DNA of 33,738 nucleotides from an uncultured Candidatus Saccharibacteria bacterium (GTDB lineage Bacteria > Patescibacteriota > Saccharimonadia > Saccharimonadales > Saccharimonadaceae): assembly GCA_937873745.1 (NCBI GenBank), contig CALMYZ010000010.1:1-33738 (forward strand), written 5' to 3'. Shown here in pieces: positions 1 to 6,444 of the stretch (position 1 is its first letter; every line of letters starts with the position of its first letter). The translations under genes and the position numbers were made by a program. Under the pieces are notes generated by a model. The model was not told the origin of the DNA, did no database searches, and saw only the letters and a list, made by a program, of their open reading frames with translations.

Positions 1-43
1 GCCGAGATCTCCCTTCTTTCCCTACACGACGAACTTCCGATCT
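1..43 (+). other. Illumina adapter-like artefact
   Basis: The first 43 bases follow the TruSeq universal adapter with a few differences: an initial CCGAGATCT, then TCTTTCCCTACACGACG, then CTTCCGATCT. This order and spacing are those of the sequencing adapter and not of a natural gene. The alignment is from memory. The segment should be trimmed and not read as biology. Confidence 0.9.
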
Positions 44-100
44 CGTGTGATCGCCGCGATGCTCTACCGCCGCGCGGCCGCGATCTTCGGCAACCGCCGT
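44..100. other. GC-rich chimeric fragment at contig end
   Basis: This stretch is far richer in G and C than everything after it. Read from base 47 on the plus strand it encodes VIAAMLYRRAAAIFGNRR with almost only G or C at third codon positions, like a coding fragment of a high-GC organism. It sits directly between the adapter-like sequence and AT-richer element DNA, so it is most likely a ligation or assembly chimera. The exact right edge (about 95-105) cannot be fixed by eye. Confidence 0.6.
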
Positions 101-138
101 ATTATAGCTTTGGCAAGCAAAAGGTCATCAAATGCGTC

Positions 139-1149
139 ATGAACGCAACAGCCCAAGATAAACGTAATGGGCTGTATTTGCCCCGCATAACGCTGTTTAA
201 GGCGGTTCGGGCGGGCGGGATAGGCGTGTTTATGCACGTCGAGTTTTCAGCCCCAAAAATCCTTTACAATAACAATTTTGATGAACTAGACGATGGTGAT
301 TTCGGCGAATTATGTACAGCCCTAGCGAAGCGATTGCGGCACATGGGTTTCTATATATTTTCTGCCCAGCTGAAAAACGCCGAAGTCAAAACTATGCACT
401 ACGGCAAAAATATCGTGATAGATGATTATTCGACGGCTTCATCTATTGTGTCTGAACTGGCAAAGTCCAATATATCGACCCGCAAAAACGCCGATATTCG
501 AGCCTACAAGAACGATGGCGAAGCACTACATTTCTTCACCGCTAAGAAAGGACTGGCGATATACGACAAGGTTGCCGAACTAAACAAAGCAAAGAAGACA
601 GAAAAAGGACGGATTGAAAAAGATAACTACTGCCAGTTGTCGCTTTTCGACCAGTGTGCCATTCGTAAGCCCTTTGAAGTCGTCAGGGTTGAAGCTAGAT
701 ACAATGACCGCAAATCCATAAAAGATATTCTGGCGAAGACATGCCCCAAAGTGAAAGAATATACTTTTCGTGCACTGTATTCGTCGAAAATATCGCAAGC
801 CGTCTTGCGGCATGAAATGGCAATAATCGGCGACGGGATTATCGGTATTAGCAAAAATAGCCAATCGTTATTAGAGTTCACAAATGACATCATGGCACTA
901 AATCCGAAAGCTAGCATGACCGTCAAAATGAAAGCCATCGCTGTCAAAACATTATTCATTGAAACTGGTAGTCGTGATATACGCAAGCTAATCGGGGCTT
1001 CGTCGTCCCAATGGTCGAGGTTAGTAAAAGACATGGCAAAATTACGCTATCGGAAAAGCCAGCTCACAGGCTTTGACAAGCTTAACAAGGCAATCGGCGA
1101 GTTCAAGCCCGTGAAGCTGGCGGATTATAAAGGTCAAATTGAAACATGA
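139..1149 (+). CDS. Putative replication initiation protein (5' truncated)
   Basis: The product from the first ATG is 336 aa. I recognise the general style of phage and plasmid replication initiators: a start of the type LPRITLF...GG, then HVEFSAPKILYNNNFDEL, a central FFTAKKGLAIYDK and the charged VVRVEARYNDR motif (RxE type) seen in filamentous-phage pII-like and rolling-circle Rep proteins. I cannot point with certainty to the catalytic tyrosine. The frame is open upstream to base 1, and residues encoded from about base 100 (YYSFGKQKVIKCV) look like genuine protein, so the true start was probably lost at the chimeric left end. No Shine-Dalgarno precedes the ATG at 139. It is followed at 16 bp by an HTH protein and then a serine recombinase, which fits an autonomously replicating integrative element. 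Confidence 0.6.
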   Translation: MNATAQDKRNGLYLPRITLFKAVRAGGIGVFMHVEFSAPKILYNNNFDELDDGDFGELCTALAKRLRHMGFYIFSAQLKNAEVKTMHYGKNIVIDDYSTASSIVSELAKSNISTRKNADIRAYKNDGEALHFFTAKKGLAIYDKVAELNKAKKTEKGRIEKDNYCQLSLFDQCAIRKPFEVVRVEARYNDRKSIKDILAKTCPKVKEYTFRALYSSKISQAVLRHEMAIIGDGIIGISKNSQSLLEFTNDIMALNPKASMTVKMKAIAVKTLFIETGSRDIRKLIGASSSQWSRLVKDMAKLRYRKSQLTGFDKLNKAIGEFKPVKLADYKGQIET

Positions 1150-1165
1150 AAGGAATTGATATAAA

Positions 1166-1348
1166 ATGATAAGTATGAAAGAGGGCGAGTTCTACAAGAT
1201 AGACGACATCTGTAAGATTTTCCAAGTTAGCAAAATCACGGTGTACAGATGGCTCAAGGCTAAAAAGATAACTGGCTACAAAGTCGGACGTTCATATCTG
1301 TTCAAAAAGTCCGATATTGAAAAGTTTTTAGAAGATAGCAAGGTCTAA
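1166..1348 (+). CDS. Excisionase-like helix-turn-helix DNA-binding protein
   Basis: A 60-aa protein consisting of one MerR/excisionase-type winged helix-turn-helix (HTH_17-like). Residues 9-33 (FYKIDDICKIFQVSKITVYRW) supply the HTH, followed by the wing GYKVGRSYLFKKSDIEKFL. Such small proteins next to an integrase commonly act as recombination directionality factors or element regulators; that role is inferred from position. An AGGA at 1151-1154 lies 11 nt before the ATG at 1166; an in-frame ATG at 1175 is an alternative start. It ends 1 nt before the recombinase ATG, so the two are probably cotranscribed. Confidence 0.8.
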   Translation: MISMKEGEFYKIDDICKIFQVSKITVYRWLKAKKITGYKVGRSYLFKKSDIEKFLEDSKV

Positions 1349-1349
1349 T

Positions 1350-2930
1350 ATGGCGGGCAAGAAGAAAGCGATAATCTTTGCCCGAGTATCGACGAAACGG
1401 CAAGAAAAAGAGGGGCTATCGCTCAAAGAAATACAGCTTCCGATACTGCAAAAGTACACAAAAGATAATGATTTCGAGGTCGTCGAAGTATTTGCGTTAA
1501 GCGAAACAGGTGGCGACAGAAAAGAGCGTGCCAAGTTTGACCGCATGGTCGAACTACTCAAAAAGCGAAAAGATATTACGGAAATCGTATCATTTCGAGT
1601 TGATAGGATTACCCGCAATTTTCGGGACGCTGTTGTTATGGACGAGATGCGTATAGCTCACGATAAATATATTCATTGCGTCGATGATAGGCTTGTACTT
1701 CACAGAGAAAGCCCCGCTCGTGATTTGACGCAATGGAACGTAAAAGTATTCGTCGCTCAAGAGTATATCAATCGTGTTATCGAAGATGGAAACAATACAA
1801 AACTAAACAAGCTAGAGCGTGGCGAACTGCCATGGGCTGCACCATTTGGCTACAAGCACCACAAGTTCGAAGATAAGCGAAAGACTATTGTATCGGTTCA
1901 GCCAAACGCTCAGATAGTACGAGAAATCCATGTTCGATATTCGACAGGCTCTTATTCGTGTCAGTCGCTCGCACAAGAAATCAGCAACGAGTTCAGCATG
2001 AAACTAACTAAGGGCCAAATACAGCGTGTTCTTCGTGATAGGTTCTACATAGGCATAATGACAGACAAGAAAACGGGCAAAGAATACCCGCATTTCTATG
2101 AAAAGCTTGTTAGCGATGATATGTTCGAGCGGAATCAGGACATTTTGAATGGTCATAGCGGGCGACGACAGCGTTATGCTGGCCTACCGTCGATTTACCG
2201 AGGGCTTATTCGATGCAAGTTTTGCGGTTGTACAATCACGCCAGAAAAGAAGCAGAAGAAACAAAAAAACGGCAATGTGCATAATTACTATTACTACCAC
2301 TGTACGAATGGCAAGAAAATGCACACCGCACCAATACAGTACGCTACCGAAAAGGACTTGAATGACGCAATGTCGCAAATCCTTAAAGACTTTCGCATTT
2401 CCGAAGAAAAACTTGCCGAAGTACGACAGGCACTCAACGAAAGCCATGCGGACAAAAACAGCTTTTATGAAGCCAAACGCAAAGAATTAGTTGCTCGACG
2501 TAAACAACTTTCGAACCGCAAGCAAAATATGTATGACATGCTCGCCGATAAGTGTATTACTCCGCAAGAATATAACGAAAATAACGCACGTTACGACGAT
2601 GAAATCGCCGATGTACGCCGTCAAGAACAGCGACTAGACGAAGCCGATAAACAGTTCTATGTAACAGCTGGCTATCTGTTAGCTATATTTCAGTATGCCG
2701 AAAAGATATTTGAAGCCGCCGAAATCGAAGAAAAACGCCAAATCATCGGATTGCTACTCTCGAACCTCCAATTAGACGGCAAAAGACTGTATTTTACACT
2801 AAAAGAGCCGTTTGCAAATGTGCTTTCGCACGCAAACGGTTCTTTATGGCTGGGGATGAGGGATTCGAACCCCCGATCACGGGACCAGAACCCGGTGCCT
2901 TACCACTTGGCCAATCCCCAGTATAGGTAG
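1350..2930 (+). CDS. Large serine recombinase / integrase
   Basis: This 526-aa protein is a site-specific serine recombinase, expected to integrate and excise the element. The resolvase domain is N-terminal, with the nucleophile Ser14 in FARVSTKRQ and RVDRITRNFRD further on. A recombinase domain follows (ELPWAAPFGYK, about 165-175), then a zinc ribbon beginning RCKFCGC and closing with a further cysteine, then a charged coiled coil (about residues 360-430). From about residue 500 the frame runs antisense through tRNA-Gln, giving the GMRDSNPRSRDQNP tail that often ends recombinases inserted at tRNA genes. This suggests that the attachment site lies at or in the tRNA. A terminator-like hairpin lies inside the last codons before the tRNA. 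Codon use is more A-rich than in the chromosomal genes to the right. Confidence 0.92.
   Translation: MAGKKKAIIFARVSTKRQEKEGLSLKEIQLPILQKYTKDNDFEVVEVFALSETGGDRKERAKFDRMVELLKKRKDITEIVSFRVDRITRNFRDAVVMDEMRIAHDKYIHCVDDRLVLHRESPARDLTQWNVKVFVAQEYINRVIEDGNNTKLNKLERGELPWAAPFGYKHHKFEDKRKTIVSVQPNAQIVREIHVRYSTGSYSCQSLAQEISNEFSMKLTKGQIQRVLRDRFYIGIMTDKKTGKEYPHFYEKLVSDDMFERNQDILNGHSGRRQRYAGLPSIYRGLIRCKFCGCTITPEKKQKKQKNGNVHNYYYYHCTNGKKMHTAPIQYATEKDLNDAMSQILKDFRISEEKLAEVRQALNESHADKNSFYEAKRKELVARRKQLSNRKQNMYDMLADKCITPQEYNENNARYDDEIADVRRQEQRLDEADKQFYVTAGYLLAIFQYAEKIFEAAEIEEKRQIIGLLLSNLQLDGKRLYFTLKEPFANVLSHANGSLWLGMRDSNPRSRDQNPVPYHLANPQYR
2801..2845 (-). terminator. Hairpin terminator downstream of tRNA-Gln
   Basis: CCGTTTGC (2808-2815) pairs perfectly with GCAAACGG (2832-2839), with an inner GTGC/GCAC stem closed by TTTC and a 4-nt bulge. 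On the minus strand the stem is followed by CTCTTTTA, giving a rho-independent terminator 7 nt after the tRNA CCA end. The plus side is also T-rich (TTCTTTAT), so it may work in both directions. It lies inside the recombinase reading frame. Confidence 0.7.
2847..2920 (-). tRNA. tRNA-Gln (anticodon CUG), CCA encoded
   Basis: The minus strand folds as a tRNA: acceptor TGGGGAT/ATCCCCA, discriminator G, encoded CCA (2847-2849), D arm GCCAAGTGGTAAGGC, anticodon loop TTCTGGT giving CUG (glutamine CAG codon) and T arm GGGGG-TTCGAAT-CCCTC with one G-U pair. The outer pair of the anticodon stem (C/T) appears mismatched. The discriminator G and the TGGGG start match bacterial tRNA-Gln. The recombinase 3' end overlaps it antisense. 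Confidence 0.93.
2892..2920 (-). repeat. 29-bp direct repeat, copy 1 (5' part of intact tRNA-Gln)
   Basis: This is the first 29 nt of the intact tRNA gene and is identical to 3019-3047. Identity stops exactly at the tRNA 5' end on one side and inside the anticodon stem on the other. It may be an attachment-site repeat. Confidence 0.85.
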
Positions 2931-3018
2931 TTTATCGTCATGTCGGACTGATAATTTGTAACGTACTGGCCCCGTACGGGACTAATGTTGATCTACTCGG
3001 TCGATAGACCTCGGACAG
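2921..3018. other. 98-bp spacer with palindromes between tRNA and tRNA fragment
   Basis: No gene is visible. It contains a perfect 10-bp palindrome CCCGTACGGG (2971-2980) and an inverted repeat GGTC-GATA-GACC (2999-3010). It lies between two copies of the tRNA 5' half, so it may be a recombination footprint or the end of an element. This is inference. Confidence 0.5.
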
Positions 3019-3047
3019 CCGGTGCCTTACCACTTGGCCAATCCCCA
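3019..3047 (-). repeat. 29-bp direct repeat, copy 2 (orphan tRNA-Gln 5' fragment)
   Basis: Identical to tRNA nucleotides 1-29 of the intact copy, but what follows cannot fold into an anticodon or T arm, so it is not a tRNA. It lies 19 nt downstream of a good minus-strand promoter, as expected for the original 5' end of the chromosomal tRNA gene. Confidence 0.85.
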
Positions 3048-3066
3048 TCGCTGTTACCGGTATTAG

Positions 3067-3095
3067 ATTGTACTATAATTTGATGATTTGCTCAA
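3067..3095 (-). promoter_or_regulatory. Minus-strand promoter for the tRNA-Gln region
   Basis: On the minus strand TTGAGC (3090-3095) and TACAAT (3067-3072) are separated by 17 nt. Transcription should begin near 3060, just ahead of the tRNA 5' fragment, then run through the spacer into the intact tRNA and its terminator. Confidence 0.65.
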
Positions 3096-3108
3096 GCTCT
3101 GATTGAGG

Positions 3109-3114
3109 TATAAT
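3109..3114 (+). promoter_or_regulatory. -10 box, near-leaderless start of PAP2 gene
   Basis: TATAAT ends 11 nt before the ATG at 3126, so the mRNA leader would be only about 4-5 nt. No Shine-Dalgarno is present. Confidence 0.65.
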
Positions 3115-3125
3115 CGTAAGTAGGC

Positions 3126-3608
3126 ATGTACGATTTGATGATAAGACTCGCGGCTGATTTGTCGGTGATAGTGATAGCACTGGTGGCGGTGTATGTGCTA
3201 GTAAGTGCCGTGCCAAACAAATATAAGTTCGCAAGGTATAGCGAGGTCTTGATGGCTGGGCTGACGGCTTACTTAGTGGCCAAGCTGATAGCTAGTGTTT
3301 ATCAGCCGGCTAGCGAAAGACCGTTTGAGATAGCTGGTCAAGCAGCCAAGGCGTCATACTTAGACAACCCTGGCTTTCCGTCTGACCACGCACTGTTTGC
3401 TATGGCGCTGGTGCTGGCAGTGTGGCTGGGGGCGCGTCGACCACGTGTGGCGTTGGTGCTTTTTGCTATCACGCTCGTGATGTGCGCCGGCCGAGTACTG
3501 GCAATGGTACATACGCCTCTAGACGTGGTGGGTGGACTAGCGATAGCTTGTGTCGGTGTGGTTTGGTATTCGGCGTTTCAGCAAAAATTTTCAAAAAAAT
3601 CATCATAG
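3126..3608 (+). CDS. PAP2-family membrane phosphatase
   Basis: A 160-aa membrane protein with the three acid-phosphatase/PAP2 motifs in order: K53...R65-P66 (KLIASVYQPASERP), PSDH at 85-88 (canonical PSGH with Gly replaced by Asp) and R123...H129...D133 (GRVLAMVHTPLD). About five hydrophobic segments surround them. The family removes phosphate from lipid pyrophosphates or phosphatidic acid at the membrane. An undecaprenyl-pyrophosphatase role in wall synthesis is plausible but not shown by the sequence. The start is fixed by a -10 box 11 nt upstream. It is the first chromosomal gene after the tRNA region and is transcribed away from it. Confidence 0.85.
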   Translation: MYDLMIRLAADLSVIVIALVAVYVLVSAVPNKYKFARYSEVLMAGLTAYLVAKLIASVYQPASERPFEIAGQAAKASYLDNPGFPSDHALFAMALVLAVWLGARRPRVALVLFAITLVMCAGRVLAMVHTPLDVVGGLAIACVGVVWYSAFQQKFSKKSS

Positions 3609-3631
3609 ACTCGCATAAATCTCAAAAATAG

Positions 3632-3662
3632 TATAAAATAATACAAAAGATAGCGAGAGGAG
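3632..3662 (+). promoter_or_regulatory. Promoter and strong ribosome site of 3668 gene
   Basis: TATAAAATA near 3632-3640 is a likely -10 region. GAGAGGAG at 3655-3662 is a strong Shine-Dalgarno 5 nt before the ATG. Unlike its neighbours this gene has a normal leader. Confidence 0.5.
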
Positions 3663-3667
3663 TTGTT

Positions 3668-4156
3668 ATGGTAAGGATTGTTGGAGCAAAGGAGCCGATC
3701 GTCGGTGATGTTGCTTGGCGAGTTATTTTCACGGCTGGCTGGATAGGTGCCCTGAACGGGGTGATCGTCTGGCTGACGACTTATTTCTTGGCAAATTTTG
3801 TGATAAACAATATCGCTTGCCGGATGGGCACTAGCCTAGTGTCGTGTGGTGAGACAGGTGAAGTCTCGGCTGTAGTAGCTTTGGTGGTAGCGGCTATAGT
3901 GTCACTGATATTCTTGGTTCGCTGGCGCATCTATCGCCCACTACTCGCAGCGATAGCAGCGACTGTCACGATGTGGGGCATCGGTGGTAGTTGGCTGGCG
4001 ATTACGTCTGGCTGGGGTAGTTTCTTCCTGCTGGTGTTGGTGAGTTCGTTGGTTTATATGCTATTTGTCTGGCTGGCAAAGATTCGCTCGTTTGGTATAG
4101 CGCTCGTGGTGACGGCTATTGTGGTTGTGTTGATGCGCCTGATTGTCATCAGCTAG
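3668..4156 (+). CDS. Hypothetical polytopic membrane protein
   Basis: I do not recognise this 162-aa protein. It shows four or five hydrophobic segments (about 17-47, 66-85, 91-110, 112-135, 142-160). The loop between the first two holds two cysteines (NIAC and SLVSC, about 9 residues apart) that could form a disulfide if exposed outside. The N-terminus is short and cytoplasmic-looking. A clear Shine-Dalgarno sets the start. The stop lies 16 nt before the rmuC ATG, and the promoter of rmuC overlaps its end. It could be a lineage-specific envelope protein; no function is claimed. Confidence 0.6.
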   Translation: MVRIVGAKEPIVGDVAWRVIFTAGWIGALNGVIVWLTTYFLANFVINNIACRMGTSLVSCGETGEVSAVVALVVAAIVSLIFLVRWRIYRPLLAAIAATVTMWGIGGSWLAITSGWGSFFLLVLVSSLVYMLFVWLAKIRSFGIALVVTAIVVVLMRLIVIS

Positions 4157-4159
4157 TGC

Positions 4160-4165
4160 TATAAT
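4160..4165 (+). promoter_or_regulatory. Extended -10 box, leaderless rmuC
   Basis: TGCTATAAT (extended -10) ends 7 nt before the ATG at 4173, placing the transcription start at or within a base or two of the start codon. This argues against the longer frame opening at 4143. Confidence 0.7.
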
Positions 4166-4172
4166 CATAAGC

Positions 4173-5243
4173 ATGGAACAGTCTTTTTTGATACTTATAT
4201 TGGTAGCGGTGGTTTTTGGTTTTGGCTTTATGGTGCTGGTGTTGAATCAACGCCTAAAGGAGCTCAAGCAAAACTCGGCTGTCGATATGGTGAAGTCAGA
4301 TGTCACCGAGCTGTCGCGCGCGATCGGCCAACTACAAGAGTCGATGGGTGACAGGATGGAGCGCAGCAATGCTGCTATACAGACTTCGATGCAGAAGCAG
4401 TTGTCGGAGAGTTCCAAGCTGATAAGCACGGTAACTGAGCGACTAGCCAAGCTAGATGAGACAAATCGTCGTGTAGTCGGTGTGGCGGACGAGCTAAAGA
4501 GTCTACAGAACGTACTCGCCAACCCAAAGCAACGTGGTGTACTGGGTGAGTTTTATCTCAAGCAGATACTAGAAAACATGCTGCCACCGGGTGCCTTCGA
4601 GCTACAGTACAAGCTCGGCGAGGGACTGATAGTTGATGCCATCATACATCTCGACGACAAGATATTGCCGATAGATAGCAAGTTCAGTCTAGAAAACTAC
4701 AATCGCCTGATCGAGGCAGCGCCGGAGGATAAGCCGGCTCTAGAAAAAGCTTTCAAGGACGACCTCAAGAAGCGTATCGACGAGACAGCCAAGTATATAA
4801 ATGCTCGCAAGGGTACACTCGGTCAGGCTCTGATGTTTATACCGTCTGAGGCGATATATTATGACCTGCTAGCAAACAAAGTCGGTGTCGGCGGAGTGAA
4901 TGGCCGCGACTTGATGCAGTACGCAGCTGTCGATAAGCGTGTGACTATCGTTGGTCCGAGCACTCTTTCGGCGATGTTACAGATAATCTCACAGGGCCTC
5001 AATAGTCTAGAGATCCAGAAAGATACTGAGTTGATACGCAAAAACGTCGAGCAGCTCGGCAAGCATATGCGTGGCTTCGACCAATACATGCAGAAGCTTG
5101 GCGCTAGCTTAGGCACGACCGTCGGACATTTCAATAATGCCCACGAGCAGCTGGCGCGTGTCGACAAAGACGTCGTCAAGATATCTGGTGGCGATGAGAA
5201 GATCGACCCACTGGCGCTAGACAAGCCGACGACTGACGAGTAA
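4173..5243 (+). CDS. rmuC: DNA recombination protein RmuC
   Basis: A 356-aa RmuC-family protein, associated in E. coli with limiting inversions at short inverted repeats. The N-terminus is one membrane-spanning helix (residues 3-24), followed by a coiled coil (about 30-115) and the conserved nuclease-like domain beginning QRGVLGEFYLKQIL. Family hallmarks include LIVDAIIHLDDKILPIDSKF, ALMFIPSEAIYYDLL and VTIVGPSTLSAML. The start at 4173 is chosen because the leaderless -10 box lies immediately upstream and the membrane helix follows. The gene ends at a strong terminator shared with the convergent aquaporin gene. Confidence 0.93.
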   Translation: MEQSFLILILVAVVFGFGFMVLVLNQRLKELKQNSAVDMVKSDVTELSRAIGQLQESMGDRMERSNAAIQTSMQKQLSESSKLISTVTERLAKLDETNRRVVGVADELKSLQNVLANPKQRGVLGEFYLKQILENMLPPGAFELQYKLGEGLIVDAIIHLDDKILPIDSKFSLENYNRLIEAAPEDKPALEKAFKDDLKKRIDETAKYINARKGTLGQALMFIPSEAIYYDLLANKVGVGGVNGRDLMQYAAVDKRVTIVGPSTLSAMLQIISQGLNSLEIQKDTELIRKNVEQLGKHMRGFDQYMQKLGASLGTTVGHFNNAHEQLARVDKDVVKISGGDEKIDPLALDKPTTDE

Positions 5244-5276
5244 AAAAATACCCCGCCAGCTAGAGCGGGGTATTTG
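5242..5276. terminator. Bidirectional terminator between rmuC and aquaporin
   Basis: ATACCCCGC (5248-5256) pairs with GCGGGGTAT (5265-5273) around an 8-nt loop. It has an A-run on the left (a T-run on the minus strand) and TATTTG on the right, so it can end transcription from both convergent genes. Confidence 0.9.
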
Positions 5277-5290
5277 ATTGAAGTAGCAAA

Positions 5291-6124
5291 TTATTTTTTG
5301 CTGGCCTCTGAGTTGATGACTTCGTTTAGGAAGAAGCCTGCGACACCACCTAGTACGGCAGCTACTACATATACAGCAACTGGCCAGACCGATTTGAGGT
5401 CGATAGCTTGCAGTGATACAGCTACGGCTGGGTTGATGATAGTAGTACCACTCACCATGCCGGCAGCGTATGAGCCGATAGTTAGAGCTACGAAGATACC
5501 AAAACCGATACCAAGCGCAGTTGCGGCTTTTTCTTTGAGTCGGATAGATGCAGCTACCGCAAAAGCGAAGACAGTTGCAGCTAAGAACTCAGCTAGTAGT
5601 ACAGCGATTTCCTTACCCTCTGGTATGGCAGCAGCTGTGAATAGCTCTGGCGCAGTCTGACCGATAGCGGCAGCTTGCTCGCTAACAGCTGGGGCTTGAC
5701 CTACGAAGTAGCCAAGTACAACGATGGCGAACATAGCACCAAGTACCTGAGCTAGTACGTAGATAAGGGCGCGAGGGCCTTCGATCTTGCGGGTAGCCCA
5801 AGCGCCGATTGTGATGATCGGGTTTAGGTGAGCGCCAGACAGAGCGCCGATGATAACTATCAAAGCAACTAGCGCGAAACCAACGATAAGTGGATTACCC
5901 TGGGTTGCTAGGATAACTGCTGCGAGCAGGAAAGTACCGATAAACTCGGCGACACCAGCGGCGAGGCGTGGTGAGCTAGAAAGCTTGGCTCCAAATAGCT
6001 TGCTAGCTGGCTTGCTGGCTGGGGCGGCTTTTACTGTCGTAACTTTAGTTTTAGTAGTAGATTTCGGTGCAGCCTTTGCAGCCGAAGACTTCTTGCTTGA
6101 AGAAGTAGATTTTTTGGTTGCCAT
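5291..6124 (-). CDS. MIP-family aquaporin-like channel with atypical filter
   Basis: A 277-aa major intrinsic protein with six hydrophobic segments and two half-helix loops. The first loop reads SGAHLNPI (NPI at 101-103 instead of NPA) and the second TTIINPAV (NPA at 231-233). The arginine that follows the second NPA in most water and glycerol channels is Val234, and the preceding helix has no histidine at the usual filter position, so the pore should be more hydrophobic than AqpZ or GlpF. Residues 1-45 form a Lys/Ala/Ser/Thr-rich tail not usual in the family. A strong AAGGAGGG precedes the start. The solute cannot be named. It is divergent from a small membrane protein gene. Confidence 0.85.
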   Translation of the reverse strand: MATKKSTSSSKKSSAAKAAPKSTTKTKVTTVKAAPASKPASKLFGAKLSSSPRLAAGVAEFIGTFLLAAVILATQGNPLIVGFALVALIVIIGALSGAHLNPIITIGAWATRKIEGPRALIYVLAQVLGAMFAIVVLGYFVGQAPAVSEQAAAIGQTAPELFTAAAIPEGKEIAVLLAEFLAATVFAFAVAASIRLKEKAATALGIGFGIFVALTIGSYAAGMVSGTTIINPAVAVSLQAIDLKSVWPVAVYVVAAVLGGVAGFFLNEVINSEASKK

Positions 6125-6125
6125 G

Positions 6126-6136
6126 AATTTCCCTCC
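6126..6136 (-). promoter_or_regulatory. Strong Shine-Dalgarno of aquaporin gene
   Basis: The minus strand reads AAGGAGGG about 5-7 nt before the ATG, with TATGATATACT candidates for the -10 box some 40 nt upstream. This gene belongs to the minority with a long leader. Confidence 0.6.
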
Positions 6137-6192
6137 TTATAGAAAATATGAGTCAAGTATATCATATCGCGCTAGATGTATATATAAAGTGA

Positions 6193-6198
6193 TATAAT
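6193..6198 (+). promoter_or_regulatory. Extended -10 box, leaderless 6205 gene
   Basis: TGATATAAT ends 6 nt before the ATG at 6205, predicting a transcript that begins at the start codon. Confidence 0.7.
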
Positions 6199-6204
6199 TT
6201 TGCT

Positions 6205-6444
6205 ATGGGATTATATGTAAATCAAAAAAATGACCGCAGTGAACTACAAGACAGAGTAGCGGCAGAGCTTCGCGAAAAAGCTAGGCAGCGCGCCAATCTA
6301 GAGGATGTCGATCGTCCAGATGGCGTGAGTGATTCGGAGTATATGAAGGATATCAAGCAAAATACCACTTCTGGCTGGGTATGGGCGGTGGCGGCTCTCG
6401 TAGCTATAGTCGTGGTTTCTTACGTTGTAGTCAGTGGCAGCTAG
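6205..6444 (+). CDS. Small C-terminally anchored membrane protein
   Basis: A 79-aa protein not assignable to a family. Residues 1-55 are hydrophilic and strongly charged (helical ELQDRVAAELREKARQRA), and residues 57-77 form one hydrophobic helix (WVWAVAALVAIVVVSYVVV), giving a tail-anchored layout with the charged part probably cytoplasmic. Its leaderless -10 box and the pheS promoter at its end support a real, separately transcribed gene. No function is inferred. Confidence 0.65.
   Translation: MGLYVNQKNDRSELQDRVAAELREKARQRANLEDVDRPDGVSDSEYMKDIKQNTTSGWVWAVAALVAIVVVSYVVVSGS

Noticed and set aside
3005-3047. Second tRNA gene beside tRNA-Gln
   Set aside because: Only the first 29 nt match; no anticodon stem, T arm or acceptor 3' strand can be formed downstream.
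5274-5660. Plus-strand ORF of 128 aa opposite the aquaporin
   Set aside because: It is a low-complexity Ala/Thr-rich shadow of the aquaporin gene with no start signal.
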